Assembly (NCBI RefSeq): GCF_021190915.1
Contig: NZ_JAIOAP010000028.1
Coordinates: 1-64,000, forward strand
DNA: 64,000 nt
Reading direction: 5' to 3'
Origin: Cohnella silvisoli
GTDB taxonomy: Bacteria; Bacillota; Bacilli; Paenibacillales; Paenibacillaceae
Positions 18,195 to 27,704 of this stretch are shown one piece after another; the stretch's first letter is position 1, and each line of letters starts with the position of its first letter. A program made the position numbers and the translations under genes. The notes beneath the pieces were generated by a model. The model saw only the letters and a program-made list of their open reading frames with translations. It made no database searches and was not told the origin of the DNA.

Positions 18195-18307
18195 CGTTAA
18201 AGCCCCCTGATCGTTTATGTCGGCTCTTCGCCTGACTGACTCCATCTTAAACCGGAGCCGCCCTTCGGCTGAATACGCTGTTTTGTCTATCCCTAGGGCA
18301 ATTTTGA

Positions 18308-19864
18308 TTATTTGAACTCAGTGGGGCTAACACCGACCACTTTCTTGAACCATTGGCTGAAGTAGGCGGGATCTTTGAAACCGACGGCGTACGCCACCTC
18401 ATACGATTTCATCGGAGAAGTGCGCAGCAGCCGTTTGGCCATCTCGATCCGGTATTCGAGCACCAAGTCGCGAAAGTTTTTGCCCGATTCTTTCTTAATG
18501 CATTTGCTCAAGTAAAAATAATTCATATACAGCTGGTCGGCCAATTGATGCAGCGTAATATCGTCCTTGTAATGCTGTGCGATATATTGCCGGACCTGAT
18601 CGATTACCCCATCCTGCGCGTGCGCACGCGATCGGGAAACGACGTCGGCGACCTGTTTCAAGTAGCTGTCCAGGAAAGCGATCAGATCGGATAAAATATC
18701 GTAAGACAGCATCTTTCTACGCGTTTCGAACCGTTCTTCGGCCTGTTCGAACGTCGGATCGAATTCCTTCAGCAGCTCCTCGGCTGTTTGGATCATCTCC
18801 ATGGCGAATTGTTGAACCTGCTTTTTGCTCAGCCCGGTCGAGATAATTTCTTTGTAGGCGCCGGACAGGAATTCGCTTATGTTCGCTCCATCGGCTCTGC
18901 GCAGCAATTGTTCCAAATCTCTTTTGGTCAACTCTTTGCGATCGCGCAAATCTTCCTTCATCGCCGCGACCGCGCGATAGGACACGATCGATTTCTCGCC
19001 GAGCAACATGCGGTAATCGGCGCATTGCCTGATTTCTTCGATCCCTCTGGGCAAGTCCAATAAGGAATCCAGCAGGCTGCTAATGCCAATGGAAACGCTA
19101 TGGGGAAACGTCTCGTTGCAAGCGGCCAGGATGGAGCGGGAAAGACGAAACGTTTCTCCCGCCATCGGTTCTTCTTCGATATCGGGTTGAAACAATAACA
19201 CATAGATGCCGCTCTGGGACAACGTCGTCCAGTAATCGAACGGCTCGTTATCCAGTACATAAGTAATCCGCTCCCGCAACGACAGTTTGGAGAACGGCTT
19301 GCCCATATGATGCAGCATCTCCACATTGTCAATCTCGACGGACAGCACGATCAGCTTGCCCTCCGGCACTTCCGAACCGGTTAACCGCTCCCTTTTGTCA
19401 TCCTGCGCAATTTCCGGATCCAGTACGAGCTGCAGCCATTCTTCCTTGCGGGTTTGCGCACTATTGGAAGGTTCAAGCCCCAGGCTCCTGATGCAGCGCA
19501 CGCTGTCCACCAGTTCTTCCTCGGTGAACGGCTTCGTGATAAAATCGGAAACGCCCAGCTTTACGGCCTGTTTCGCGTATTCGAACTCGCTGTGGGCCGT
19601 CAGGAAAATAATATGCGTCTGCGGATAATCCCTTCTGACTTGTTCGGCAAGCCGTATTCCGTCCATATGTGGCATGCGGATATCTGTCACCATCACTTCC
19701 GGCGCATGTCCCGTACGGATGATGTTTTCCAGCGCCTCCGTTCCGTTGCCTGCTTGCTCGACGATCGAGAACCCGAGCCGGGTCCAACCGGGAATGGAGA
19801 TGACGAAGTCCCGGACGGACTGCTCGTCGTCGACAATCAAAAGTTTTCTGGATTCATGCTTCAT
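18308..19864 (-). CDS. YesN-type response regulator with AraC DNA-binding domain
   Basis: A 518-residue regulator. Receiver domain: residues 1-125, phosphoacceptor D61 in TDIRMPHMDG, acidic pair in LLIVDDEQ, and the FITKP lysine. A variable middle of about 280 residues follows, then a paired AraC helix-turn-helix (about 415-517), with TLHQLADQLYMNYFYLSK and VAYAVGFKDPAYFSQWFKKV. The start at 19864 is chosen because the receiver begins there; it overlaps the kinase gene by 11 bases, so the two are translated together. The pair presumably activates the transporter and glycosidase genes downstream in response to an extracellular sugar. Confidence 0.92.
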   Translation of the reverse strand: MKHESRKLLIVDDEQSVRDFVISIPGWTRLGFSIVEQAGNGTEALENIIRTGHAPEVMVTDIRMPHMDGIRLAEQVRRDYPQTHIIFLTAHSEFEYAKQAVKLGVSDFITKPFTEEELVDSVRCIRSLGLEPSNSAQTRKEEWLQLVLDPEIAQDDKRERLTGSEVPEGKLIVLSVEIDNVEMLHHMGKPFSKLSLRERITYVLDNEPFDYWTTLSQSGIYVLLFQPDIEEEPMAGETFRLSRSILAACNETFPHSVSIGISSLLDSLLDLPRGIEEIRQCADYRMLLGEKSIVSYRAVAAMKEDLRDRKELTKRDLEQLLRRADGANISEFLSGAYKEIISTGLSKKQVQQFAMEMIQTAEELLKEFDPTFEQAEERFETRRKMLSYDILSDLIAFLDSYLKQVADVVSRSRAHAQDGVIDQVRQYIAQHYKDDITLHQLADQLYMNYFYLSKCIKKESGKNFRDLVLEYRIEMAKRLLRTSPMKSYEVAYAVGFKDPAYFSQWFKKVVGVSPTEFK

Positions 19865-21584
19865 TTTGTTCGGCCTCGCTTTCGGAATCTGGAAGCAGGA
19901 TCGGCAGCTGCAATCGGACAAGAGTTCCCCGTGCCAAGTGAATCAGTTCGAGGGCTGACGACGCTCCGTAGTGATGGGCAAGACGGGCGCGCACCATGTT
20001 CAATCCGGTACCGAACCCTTTCGGCTCCGTCTTCAGCTGCGGGTTTTCTCCGCTGTTTTCCACTTCAAGGATCATATTGAAATTTTTTTCGTAAACACGA
20101 ACCTCCACCCATCCGCCTTCCTGATTTCCGTCGATGCCATGCACAAACGCGTTCTCGATAATGGGTTGAAGAATGAGTTTGGGCACCGTTACTTTGCGCA
20201 AATGCGGTTCCAAATCGATCCTGTACTGCAATCGGTCGCCATAACGGTACTGGTGGATCAAAATATAAAGGCGGGAAAATTCGATTTCTGTTTCCAGTGT
20301 CACCATAGGAGCGCTCGGCGAGATGGAAATGCGCAGAATGGTCGCAATCTGTTTGACGACTTCCGGGATGTGCGCCACACGTACCGGATCTTTGGATAAA
20401 ATGCTGATATGTTCGAGCGTGTTGTATAGAAAATGCGGGTTGATGTATGTCCGGATCGCCTTCAATTCCGCTTCTTTCTGGAGAATTTCCGTTTTGTACA
20501 CCTTCTGGATCAAATCGCGCGTCTCCGAAATCAGACCGTTGAAGCTATGGCACAAAATCGCGATCTCATCCGACGACTTAATGTCCTTAACCAGTTGGTA
20601 TTGCTCCCTTTCCGCGCTGCGCATCAACCGGGTCAGCGTGCGGATCGGATTCGTTATTTTTCGTAAAATGGCATAGGTGATGATGACTACGATGATCCAG
20701 GAAACGATCGTTACGACTGCCGCAAACAATGCTTGGCCTCGAATGGCCTTGCTGATATCGGATGTCTGGATCAAACTCACATATTTGTAGTTCGCCTCAT
20801 TGGAGGCTTGTATTTTCGTAATCCACTGCGACTTCGCATAGGGACTGATAAAAATGTCCTTTATTTTTTTCGGATCGTCAGCGGAAAGGATCATATTGCT
20901 CCCATTCAAAATATAAAATGAATCCTTCGGGTAGGAGGCGTACAGCTTCCGTATTTTTTCGGAATGAAGCATCAGGGAGAGAATGCCCACTTCTTGTCCG
21001 GTCTGCGGGTCGACCATTTTCATGGCGCATACCATCCGGCCCCGGTCGAGATAAAAGGCCCACTCCGGCGTCCCTAAACGCTCGAACGGCATCAAATGCA
21101 GCGCTTCAAAATACTGCACGGTCGACAGGCCGTCGGAAGTGTAAATCCGATTTTTGCTGTTGATTAAATAAATGGCATCCGCATAATCGCCGATCTCCTT
21201 GTTCATGTTCGTCAATTCGACATGCAGCGTCTCGGAAATGCCCTTTTCGATAAAGGCGCGTTCGGCAGGCTGGAGAGGAAACTGATCCGGAAAAGCGTCG
21301 TGTCTCAAAATCGTGACGAGGGGGCGTTGCGACGAAAGGTTCAACAACTTTTCTGAAAACGCTTTCAAAATTGTATCTATTTTGTTTTTTGTTTCCTCGA
21401 GCGTTTGGGCGTTCGACTCGACAATCCGCTCTTTCAAAATCGTGCTCGATCGATAGTAAAAGGTGCCGCTTACCAGCGTTAACGGAATAAGTGTCAGCAA
21501 GGAGTAAATCAGCACCATTTTGTAAAGCAATCTGGAACGAATCAACCGGAATAAACGCAGTATAAACATGCCCCCGCGTGACAT
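19854..21584 (-). CDS. YesM-type sensor histidine kinase
   Basis: A 576-residue membrane kinase. The first helix (about residues 22-44) is followed by a roughly 240-residue extracytoplasmic Cache-like sensor, a second helix (about 282-303) and a HAMP domain. The phosphoacceptor region is of the His_kinase (PF06580) type with NPHFLYNTLEHISIL, followed by an ATPase domain whose N-box is QPIIENAFVHGI. It phosphorylates the overlapping YesN-type partner. The start at 21584 has a GGGGGG-type site 13 bases upstream; an internal ATG six codons later is an alternative. A good promoter precedes it and starts the operon. Confidence 0.92.
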   Translation of the reverse strand: MSRGGMFILRLFRLIRSRLLYKMVLIYSLLTLIPLTLVSGTFYYRSSTILKERIVESNAQTLEETKNKIDTILKAFSEKLLNLSSQRPLVTILRHDAFPDQFPLQPAERAFIEKGISETLHVELTNMNKEIGDYADAIYLINSKNRIYTSDGLSTVQYFEALHLMPFERLGTPEWAFYLDRGRMVCAMKMVDPQTGQEVGILSLMLHSEKIRKLYASYPKDSFYILNGSNMILSADDPKKIKDIFISPYAKSQWITKIQASNEANYKYVSLIQTSDISKAIRGQALFAAVVTIVSWIIVVIITYAILRKITNPIRTLTRLMRSAEREQYQLVKDIKSSDEIAILCHSFNGLISETRDLIQKVYKTEILQKEAELKAIRTYINPHFLYNTLEHISILSKDPVRVAHIPEVVKQIATILRISISPSAPMVTLETEIEFSRLYILIHQYRYGDRLQYRIDLEPHLRKVTVPKLILQPIIENAFVHGIDGNQEGGWVEVRVYEKNFNMILEVENSGENPQLKTEPKGFGTGLNMVRARLAHHYGASSALELIHLARGTLVRLQLPILLPDSESEAEQNEA

Positions 21585-21637
21585 TTTGCGAATGCGCCCC
21601 CCTTCAAAGGTTTTGCGAGATGATATAGTAATTATAG

Positions 21638-21666
21638 ATTCTATGCTCCCGATCCCAACCTGTCAA
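21638..21666 (-). promoter_or_regulatory. Sigma-A type promoter of the YesMN/glycosidase operon
   Basis: On the minus strand a perfect -35 TTGACA (21661-21666) is separated by 17 bases from a -10 TAGAAT (21638-21643). Transcription would start near 21631, about 47 bases before the kinase ATG at 21584. It is the clearest promoter in the window. Confidence 0.75.
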
Positions 21667-21899
21667 CGAATCCGAGGGCAGATGCAGATGTTCCGGTATC
21701 CGTCTTTACCAGACGAACAGGCGCCATTATCGGCTCATTGTATTAATTCACATCCGCCTCAAGCGGACCGGCAAGCTCCTGCAAATAAAACAGCTTTCCG
21801 GGCAAAGTCGGCATAAACGTGGACGGAAGCCATCTGTTCGGGCCATGGCGCTGCGTCGTCTAGAGCCTCCCAGCTGAGCTAAGCCCTCAAAATCTTACC

Positions 21900-22076
21900 T
21901 TAAGCCCGTATCTTCCATAAGGCCAGCTTCTTTATTGCAGCTACTGCGGCTTTCGCCTATGCCGGAATGTCCTTGTCATCTATGTAGCCAGTTGCGGCAT
22001 TCGCTTCAATAGACACATCCAATGCGTTCGCTATCATCGCAGCAGAAACGTACAGGAAGTCAACGAGTTTCTCCAT
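21900..22076 (-). pseudogene. Decayed SLH-domain fragment
   Basis: On the minus strand this stretch encodes AAMIANALDVSIEANAATGY, IDDKDIPA, an in-frame TAG (21957-21959) and then AKAAVAAIKKLALW before a TAA. It matches the last SLH region of SLH-2 (MVAKASGLSLEANVPTGFAD, then DRDIPAWAKGAVAAIKKIGY), so it is the tail of a lost cassette-B surface protein. There is no start and there are internal stops, so it is not functional. The rest of the gap 21667-22155 holds no recognisable gene. Confidence 0.7.
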
Positions 22077-22155
22077 TCCTTGGCGCCTCACTTTTCGTTT
22101 AAGATGAAGGAAAGTAAGCCATTCCAATCGGAAACTGTGAAGGAGGAGAGCATCT

Positions 22156-22974
22156 TTGGAAGAATCGAAAGATAGGCTAAGCGAGGAGCAAATAAGGCAA
22201 TTTCACCAAGAGGGATACGTTGTGCTGAAGGGGCTGTTTACGGACGGGGAAGTGACGGAAATCAAGGACAATTTCATGAAGATGCATGCGAACGGACCGA
22301 TACCGGGCTGCTTCGAGCCGGTGTCGGCCGAGGAGGCGAACGGCGACGTCCTTAAGCAATATCCGCGTATGCTCCACCCGCAGAAGGTCAACGAGGTCGC
22401 TTTCCGTTACATGCTGAATCCGAAGGTCATGGCAGTGCTGCAAGATTTGCTCGAAGAGGAGCCGTTGGCCCTTCAGAGCATGTTTTACTTCAAACCGCCG
22501 GGAGCGAAGGGCCAGGCGCTGCACCAGGACAACTACTATCTCGGCATTCGGCCAGGCACTTGCGTTGCGGCGTGGACCGCCGTCGATCCGACTAACGAGG
22601 AGAACGGATGCATCATGGTCGTGCCTGGCTCGAATCGGGAGGATATTCAGTGCCCCAAGCTGGCGGATCCGGAGTTATCCTTCACGAAGGATTTGGTGGA
22701 GCTGCCGGAAGGAATGCAGCCGGTACCGGTACTGATGGATGCCGGGGATGTGCTGTTCTTCAACGGGAGCGTCATCCACGGCTCTTATCCGAACCGGTCC
22801 GCGGACCGATTCCGCAGGGCGTTCATCGCCCACTACGCCGGAATTTCTCTTACCCATGCCAACGCCTATTACACCCCGCTGTACCGGGCGGATCATACCC
22901 CGTTCGAGGTGGACGATTCTGAAATTTCCGGACCCTGCGGAACCGAATTCGATACCACTCTGGAAATTCACTAG
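22156..22974 (+). CDS. Phytanoyl-CoA dioxygenase (PhyH) family protein
   Basis: A 272-residue Fe(II)/2-oxoglutarate-dependent oxygenase. The facial triad is visible as H123-x-D125 (ALHQDNYYL) and H208 (VIHGSYPNRS), with R219 or R221 in DRFRRAF placed to bind 2-oxoglutarate. These enzymes hydroxylate diverse small molecules; the substrate here is not evident. The start is a TTG at 22156 with AAGGAGG seven bases upstream, which I prefer over any internal ATG. It is convergent with the AraC-type gene ending at 22986, with only 11 bases between them and no terminator, and is the only oxygenase among carbohydrate genes. It is possibly a stand-alone transcript. Confidence 0.85.
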   Translation: MEESKDRLSEEQIRQFHQEGYVVLKGLFTDGEVTEIKDNFMKMHANGPIPGCFEPVSAEEANGDVLKQYPRMLHPQKVNEVAFRYMLNPKVMAVLQDLLEEEPLALQSMFYFKPPGAKGQALHQDNYYLGIRPGTCVAAWTAVDPTNEENGCIMVVPGSNREDIQCPKLADPELSFTKDLVELPEGMQPVPVLMDAGDVLFFNGSVIHGSYPNRSADRFRRAFIAHYAGISLTHANAYYTPLYRADHTPFEVDDSEISGPCGTEFDTTLEIH

Positions 22975-22985
22975 GGCGGCCATGT

Positions 22986-23819
22986 TCAAAAGCGGCGAAA
23001 AGAAGCCCGGTATTCGGACGGACTGACGCCGTATCGGGCTTTGAAACGTTTGGCGAAATAAAATGGATCGGGAATTCCGACCTCCCGGGCGATGTGGCCG
23101 ACGGATTCGTCGTTTCCCCGAAGATACCGCGCGGCTAACCGCAAGCGGATATGGTTCAACGCCTCCACCACCGACTCCCCTGTTTGCTCCTTGAAGAGAT
23201 GCGTCAAGCGGGACGGAGATAGATTGACTGATGCCGCCAGCTCCCGGATGGAGTGCCGCCGACGGATGTCCGCGGTCAGCCGCTCCAGCACGGATTGAAC
23301 GCGCGGATCCTGAAGCCCTTTCTCATCTACCGCCAACTGGCGGTGGACAAGCAGCAAAATTTCCTCCAGGGCGGACAAGCAGAGTTCTTCCCAATTCGTC
23401 TCCATATCCAATGAATCGCCGATGATTCGTTCGAACGTCCCGCGGATTCGCTCGTGAATGGCTGGTGTTTCGATCCGAACGGTCATCAGGCCATTCAAAC
23501 GCACGGGCAGCCTGAGCAGGTGGGACCAGTAGGGCTTAGGTTTGAAATGGGCCCAAACGAACTCCCACTCGGCGCCTTGCGGCGTATAGTAATGGTGCCG
23601 AAGTCTGGGGGGAACGAGCGCGAGGTCACCCGAGGCGCACCGGAACATATCCCCGCCGTCTTCGAAGACTCCTTCGCCCGACAAGGTAAACGCGATCAGC
23701 CAATCGTCCGTTCCGTTCGACCGGAACGTCGTATAGCCGAAACCTTTGCGGTAATGTTCGGAAATAAAGACTCCGGGATTATCCCTCGGAGTCTCTTCTT
23801 CCAGCCCTCGCCCGTTCAA
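22986..23819 (-). CDS. AraC family regulator with cupin-like sensor
   Basis: A 277-residue regulator. An N-terminal AraC-binding cupin region (about 1-150; FTLSGEGVFEDGGDMF, then GDLALVPPRLRHHYYT) precedes the paired helix-turn-helix (about 180-277; IRELAASVNLSPSRLTHLFK and HIAREVGIPDPFYFAKRFKA). The frame is open upstream to 24170, but homology begins just after the preceding gene, so I place the start at TTG 23819, overlapping that gene's TGA by four bases. This makes it the last gene of the GH36/GHL6 operon and a likely local regulator sensing a sugar. A hairpin in codons 9-17 (about 23769-23793) could affect its expression. Confidence 0.8.
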   Translation of the reverse strand: MNGRGLEEETPRDNPGVFISEHYRKGFGYTTFRSNGTDDWLIAFTLSGEGVFEDGGDMFRCASGDLALVPPRLRHHYYTPQGAEWEFVWAHFKPKPYWSHLLRLPVRLNGLMTVRIETPAIHERIRGTFERIIGDSLDMETNWEELCLSALEEILLLVHRQLAVDEKGLQDPRVQSVLERLTADIRRRHSIRELAASVNLSPSRLTHLFKEQTGESVVEALNHIRLRLAARYLRGNDESVGHIAREVGIPDPFYFAKRFKARYGVSPSEYRASFRRF

Positions 23820-25801
23820 AAGGTCAACTCGATCATCTGATGCCCGTCCAGCCGGGGCAGAATAAATTCCGCCCGTCCGTCCCGTTCGGCGAAGACGATC
23901 TCTGTCCCTTGAGGCACAAGCCTTATGCTCTTTAAGGGCAACTCCGTCGTACGGACGGACAAGCCCACCTCGTGCAGCGGAATGACGTTCTCGATCGTGT
24001 CGATCGTGCCCGAACGCCGCTCCGGAATATAATGAAGCAAGTGCAGCACCCAGCGGTTGCGCTCCTTCTGGCTGTTCAGCGTCGTGAGCATCGAGCTGGG
24101 ACCGTCGTGCCGGACAAGAGGCTCGGGCAGCAACAGCTTCAAGGCGTTCAGGAACAGTTTCTTGCACCAAGCCGGCGCATTGTCCTGATATTGCCGAAAG
24201 ATCGGATGCATAAAATAAATGACGCTGCCGTGCTTAACAATGCCGGGATAACCGTATTTGCCGGAAGACGGCGTATGCCTGTGGGAGCTGAAATGCTCCC
24301 ACGTCCGATTGAAATACGGCACGTTCACCGGAGCCAGCACCTCGCTGTCCGCTCCCGCCTCCACCTCCAAACCGCCTATATACATGACATGCTCCGTCAG
24401 CGGGAGCCCTTCTCCGATCGCGCCCGAAGGAACGAGATAATCCGGGCTGAACGGCGCAACGCCCTTGAACGACACGCCCATGAATGGCGCGAAGCTCGAA
24501 CGGTCCGGCGACAAGCCGGATTCGAATGAAGCGATGACCGAGCCCCCACCCCGAACGTATGCTTCCAGCTTCGCGGCGAAAGCCTCGTCCGCGGGGACCC
24601 GGTCGGGCAGCACGAGTACTTTGTACGGCGATAAATCGCTGCGCGTATCGAGGATATTGAACTGATGCCCGGCTTCCAGCAGCATCCGGGTCACGCCGAA
24701 CATCTCCTCCGGAATCGAACGCGAATCCGAGAACTCCTCGGTCGTGAACACCCCGATATCCGCCAAGCCGACGGCGTTCTCGCACCACGCTTCCTTCTGC
24801 CGAACCTGGGCGTACACGGAGCCGATCAACTCATACACGGACTCGGACAACTTGCCGCCCGGCTCCAATTGATCTCCGATCATGCACTTGGCGTTAAAAG
24901 CGAGCATGCGGTAAATTTCGTATTGCAGCGCCTCGGGGTTTTTGAAGGAATGGAAATCGCCCCATTCCGTATGAAACTTCCCGGTTTGGCCGAGGCAGTC
25001 GAGGCCCAGATTACGTCCGTACAGCGCGGCAATCGGAAAATGCGCATACCCCCAGCCGCCGCTCGGCAGCGATTCCAACTCAAAATGGGAGAAGGCGTCC
25101 CGAACGGGAGCGTGCATCGGTCCGATATGCGAGTTGTTGTAGAACAGACTTTGCCCATCGCGAATGCCCCGGACGAATGCGGACATATCGAACATGAACT
25201 CGTTCATCATCCGCTTGGCGAAAGCCATCCGGTTATGTCGGACGGATGGGTCGATTCCCGCCTTGATCATATCCTCACGGCACCAGCGGCAGGAACAATC
25301 AACGGGCTGCACGATATCGAAGAACACTCCGTCTCCGTCGATCATCTCCAACTGGTCCGCCGTCAACTCCTTGAGCAGCTGACGGTAAGGCGTGTTGACG
25401 CATAAATACCGGTAGAAGCCGGCCTCGTAAGGCTGGGTGCCGTGAGGCGCGCCGGTCTCTTCAGCCACTAACCATTCCGGATGCTCCTTGGCCGTATAAT
25501 CGTCCCATTGAACCGTCGTATATATCGGCGTGCGAATGCCGCGCTTCCGGCAAGCGGCGATCTGATCCGGAAGCAGGTTCTTGTTCGTCAAATGAGGATG
25601 GACCCGCTCGGGGAACCGGGCGGAATCGTAGTACAGCATGCCGTGATGGCAGCGCGCGAACAACGTGACCGAGTCGACGTCGGCCTTGACGAGCGTATCC
25701 GCGAATCGCTCCGAATCGAAGTCCGCTCCGATGCCCGGGATGTCGGGACTCGTATGGAAATCCAAATGCACTTGCCTGAAACGAAGCTTAAGCGGGTTCA
25801 T
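23816..25801 (-). CDS. GHL6-type putative glycosyl hydrolase
   Basis: A 661-residue cytoplasmic protein. The N-terminal half is a TIM barrel of the hypothetical glycosyl hydrolase 6 / alpha-amylase-like kind (VDSVTLFARCHHGMLYYDS; TTVQWDDYTAKEHPEW; GDGVFFDIVQPVDCSCRWC with a candidate catalytic aspartate). A beta-galactosidase trimerisation-like domain follows (about 370-520; LVLPDRVPADEAFAAKLEAY). The C-terminal beta-rich part is unassigned. There is no signal peptide. The ATG at 25801 overlaps the upstream GH36 gene by 14 bases, so the two enzymes are produced together. The reaction is inferred to be hydrolysis of a glycoside imported by the LplB/LplC-type transporter. Confidence 0.7.
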   Translation of the reverse strand: MNPLKLRFRQVHLDFHTSPDIPGIGADFDSERFADTLVKADVDSVTLFARCHHGMLYYDSARFPERVHPHLTNKNLLPDQIAACRKRGIRTPIYTTVQWDDYTAKEHPEWLVAEETGAPHGTQPYEAGFYRYLCVNTPYRQLLKELTADQLEMIDGDGVFFDIVQPVDCSCRWCREDMIKAGIDPSVRHNRMAFAKRMMNEFMFDMSAFVRGIRDGQSLFYNNSHIGPMHAPVRDAFSHFELESLPSGGWGYAHFPIAALYGRNLGLDCLGQTGKFHTEWGDFHSFKNPEALQYEIYRMLAFNAKCMIGDQLEPGGKLSESVYELIGSVYAQVRQKEAWCENAVGLADIGVFTTEEFSDSRSIPEEMFGVTRMLLEAGHQFNILDTRSDLSPYKVLVLPDRVPADEAFAAKLEAYVRGGGSVIASFESGLSPDRSSFAPFMGVSFKGVAPFSPDYLVPSGAIGEGLPLTEHVMYIGGLEVEAGADSEVLAPVNVPYFNRTWEHFSSHRHTPSSGKYGYPGIVKHGSVIYFMHPIFRQYQDNAPAWCKKLFLNALKLLLPEPLVRHDGPSSMLTTLNSQKERNRWVLHLLHYIPERRSGTIDTIENVIPLHEVGLSVRTTELPLKSIRLVPQGTEIVFAERDGRAEFILPRLDGHQMIELTF

Positions 25802-27593
25802 AGTTGACCTCCATTAATGAATTCGTCGTCCCGTGTTCCACGGGTCGCAAGACAAGCACTCTCGCGTAATGAGGCCGCAGCTTCAAGGGAAGCATGCCGG
25901 CGAATACGCCTAACTCCTCGTCCGTCCAGAAGTCGAACACCCGGTATTTCCCCTCGAGGCTGACGGCCAATTCCTTCTCTTCCTCTTCCCGATTGAACAA
26001 ACATAGCAGCAGCCGGTCACCGAGATCGATTCGTCCGATCGTATGGCTGCGATCGTCGAATCGAGCGGCGACGCCGATCGGCGGCAGCAGCTTCTTCAGC
26101 ATTCGCATGCGCTCTTCCGGCATCGTCGTCAGCGGGTCGCCGCTCAGGATCATGCCTCCTGAAGCGACGATGAACGCCTTGTGATACTCGAACTCGTCCT
26201 CCGTCAACGTCGCGTAATCCCATTGCCCGTTGTCGTCGTTGATCAGATCCAGCTTTTCCATGACCAGGACGTCGGGATCGTTGATCCACAAGGCGTTGTT
26301 CTGCCAGTTTCGGCCGAACAATTCTTGCGCGTTGCCGTCCACGACCTTCCATGTGCGGAACGTATCATTCGTCACCCGGTTGCCATGGAACAGACCGAGA
26401 CTCGGCCAGAACGCTGCATTGCAGCCCAGGATGAAGCAGTCGTTTCCGACCCCTTCCACGATCGCCTTGACTCCGAGCCGATAAGCTTCGACCCGCGTCA
26501 ACTCGGGGTTGTATCGGCGGCCGCCCGGAAGCGCCCCGTAGGAGAGGAAATCCAGCTTGATATAGCGAACGCCCCATTCGTCGTGCATGACCCGGGCGAT
26601 ATTTTTCAAATACCGTTGCACCTCCGGATGGGAGCCGTCCAGCATAAACCAGTCCGGATTCGCCCCTACTTCGGCATTGGGGTTGCCGGCTTCATCGCGG
26701 ACAAGCCAATCCGGGTGAAGCTTGAACACTTCGGAATTTCTGCCCACGATGAAGGGAGAAAAGTAGCCGGCAGGCTCTGCGCCCGCTTCCCGGATCGTGT
26801 CGCAAACCGTCTTCATGTCATCGGCCCCGAACGCAGCCTTCGTGATCAGTACATCTCCGTTCTCCCCTTCATAACCGGCGTCGATCTGAATCCGTCCGAG
26901 CTGTGGAACCCGTTCCGCTAACGCACGCGCATTCTCGTACAGCATATTTGCGGTCAACGGCCGCAAGCAATAGAACGAACACCAGCCGGTCGGAATTTCT
27001 TTGTACCGCGGCGTCGGATGGCTCGCTTGAATCGTGGCCGCCAATTCCTCATACAAAGCGTCGCGATCCGTTCCGCTAGCCGCCAAGAAAGACTCCAGTT
27101 CCCAACATTCGCCCGGCCCGAGGAGCAAGCCTTCCGTGTCCATGACCGCTTCCACGTAATCGCTGCAAAACCGGAATTCGCCGGAAAACCGCCAGCACGA
27201 TGCGAAACCCATCAACACCGATCCCGCACCCTCCGGGAACAATTCCAGCAAATTGTACGTTGTCCATAGGCCGCGCTCCCCCCCGGTCCGAGGCAACCGG
27301 AAAAAGTCCCAGTCCGCACCGTATTCGCCAATTGAGTAAGGCGACTCCAATGTACCCGCATATTGCGTAAGCATCTGATAACCTTCGCCATAGAAGGGAG
27401 TGTCGGGCGAATACGGCCATTCCCCGGCGAAAAGTACCACTTCCTTGATGCTGAGAGGTTCGCCGGATATGTTCGTTACCGTCGTCTGCAGCAGGTTTCC
27501 ATTCCAATTTTTCTCGATGCGCACCGCTTCTTCCGAAGCGGCCGTTTCATCCGTCAATCTCGCGATCGAGGCCATCCGTTTCAGCCATTCCAT
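25788..27593 (-). CDS. Alpha-galactosidase-like enzyme (GH36/clan D)
   Basis: A 601-residue cytoplasmic enzyme. The clan D barrel lies at about residues 195-510: PTGWCSFYCLRP opens it, the nucleophile is D348 in YIKLDFLSYG, and the acid/base is D410 in NRVTNDTFRTW. An N-terminal beta-sandwich (1-190) and a C-terminal beta domain (about 520-601) complete the usual plan, slightly shorter than classical GH36 enzymes (about 700 residues). Members retain the anomeric configuration and act on alpha-galactosides or related alpha-glycosides; specificity is not visible. The start at 27593 has GGAG 13 bases upstream. A hairpin and a 51-base repeat array separate it from the binding-protein gene of the same operon. 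Confidence 0.8.
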   Translation of the reverse strand: MEWLKRMASIARLTDETAASEEAVRIEKNWNGNLLQTTVTNISGEPLSIKEVVLFAGEWPYSPDTPFYGEGYQMLTQYAGTLESPYSIGEYGADWDFFRLPRTGGERGLWTTYNLLELFPEGAGSVLMGFASCWRFSGEFRFCSDYVEAVMDTEGLLLGPGECWELESFLAASGTDRDALYEELAATIQASHPTPRYKEIPTGWCSFYCLRPLTANMLYENARALAERVPQLGRIQIDAGYEGENGDVLITKAAFGADDMKTVCDTIREAGAEPAGYFSPFIVGRNSEVFKLHPDWLVRDEAGNPNAEVGANPDWFMLDGSHPEVQRYLKNIARVMHDEWGVRYIKLDFLSYGALPGGRRYNPELTRVEAYRLGVKAIVEGVGNDCFILGCNAAFWPSLGLFHGNRVTNDTFRTWKVVDGNAQELFGRNWQNNALWINDPDVLVMEKLDLINDDNGQWDYATLTEDEFEYHKAFIVASGGMILSGDPLTTMPEERMRMLKKLLPPIGVAARFDDRSHTIGRIDLGDRLLLCLFNREEEEKELAVSLEGKYRVFDFWTDEELGVFAGMLPLKLRPHYARVLVLRPVEHGTTNSLMEVNYEPA

Positions 27594-27619
27594 CTCGCTT
27601 ATCCAACTCCTTACAGAAA

Positions 27620-27646
27620 CCGCATGCAGCAGTCCGCTGCATGCGG
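27620..27646 (-). terminator. Strong hairpin between binding-protein gene and GH36 gene
   Basis: CCGCATGCAGC (27620-27630) pairs perfectly with GCTGCATGCGG (27636-27646) around a 5-base loop. On the minus strand it is followed by UUUCUGU. It probably ends or attenuates the transporter transcript before the enzyme genes. Confidence 0.6.
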
Positions 27647-27704
27647 CTTCCTCTCTTATTTAGGCTGTGTTCCGCGCAATTGTTGCTTAGGTGGGTATAG
27701 CATA

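Noticed and set aside
18258..18272. Terminator between the response regulator and binding-protein genes at 18.25 kb
   Set aside because: AGCCG/CGGCT is a 5-bp stem without a U-tract; too weak to call.
23820..24170. N-terminal extension of the AraC regulator at 22986
   Set aside because: The extra 117 residues overlap the GHL6-like gene and are not AraC-like; the overlapping TTG at 23819 fits the family length.
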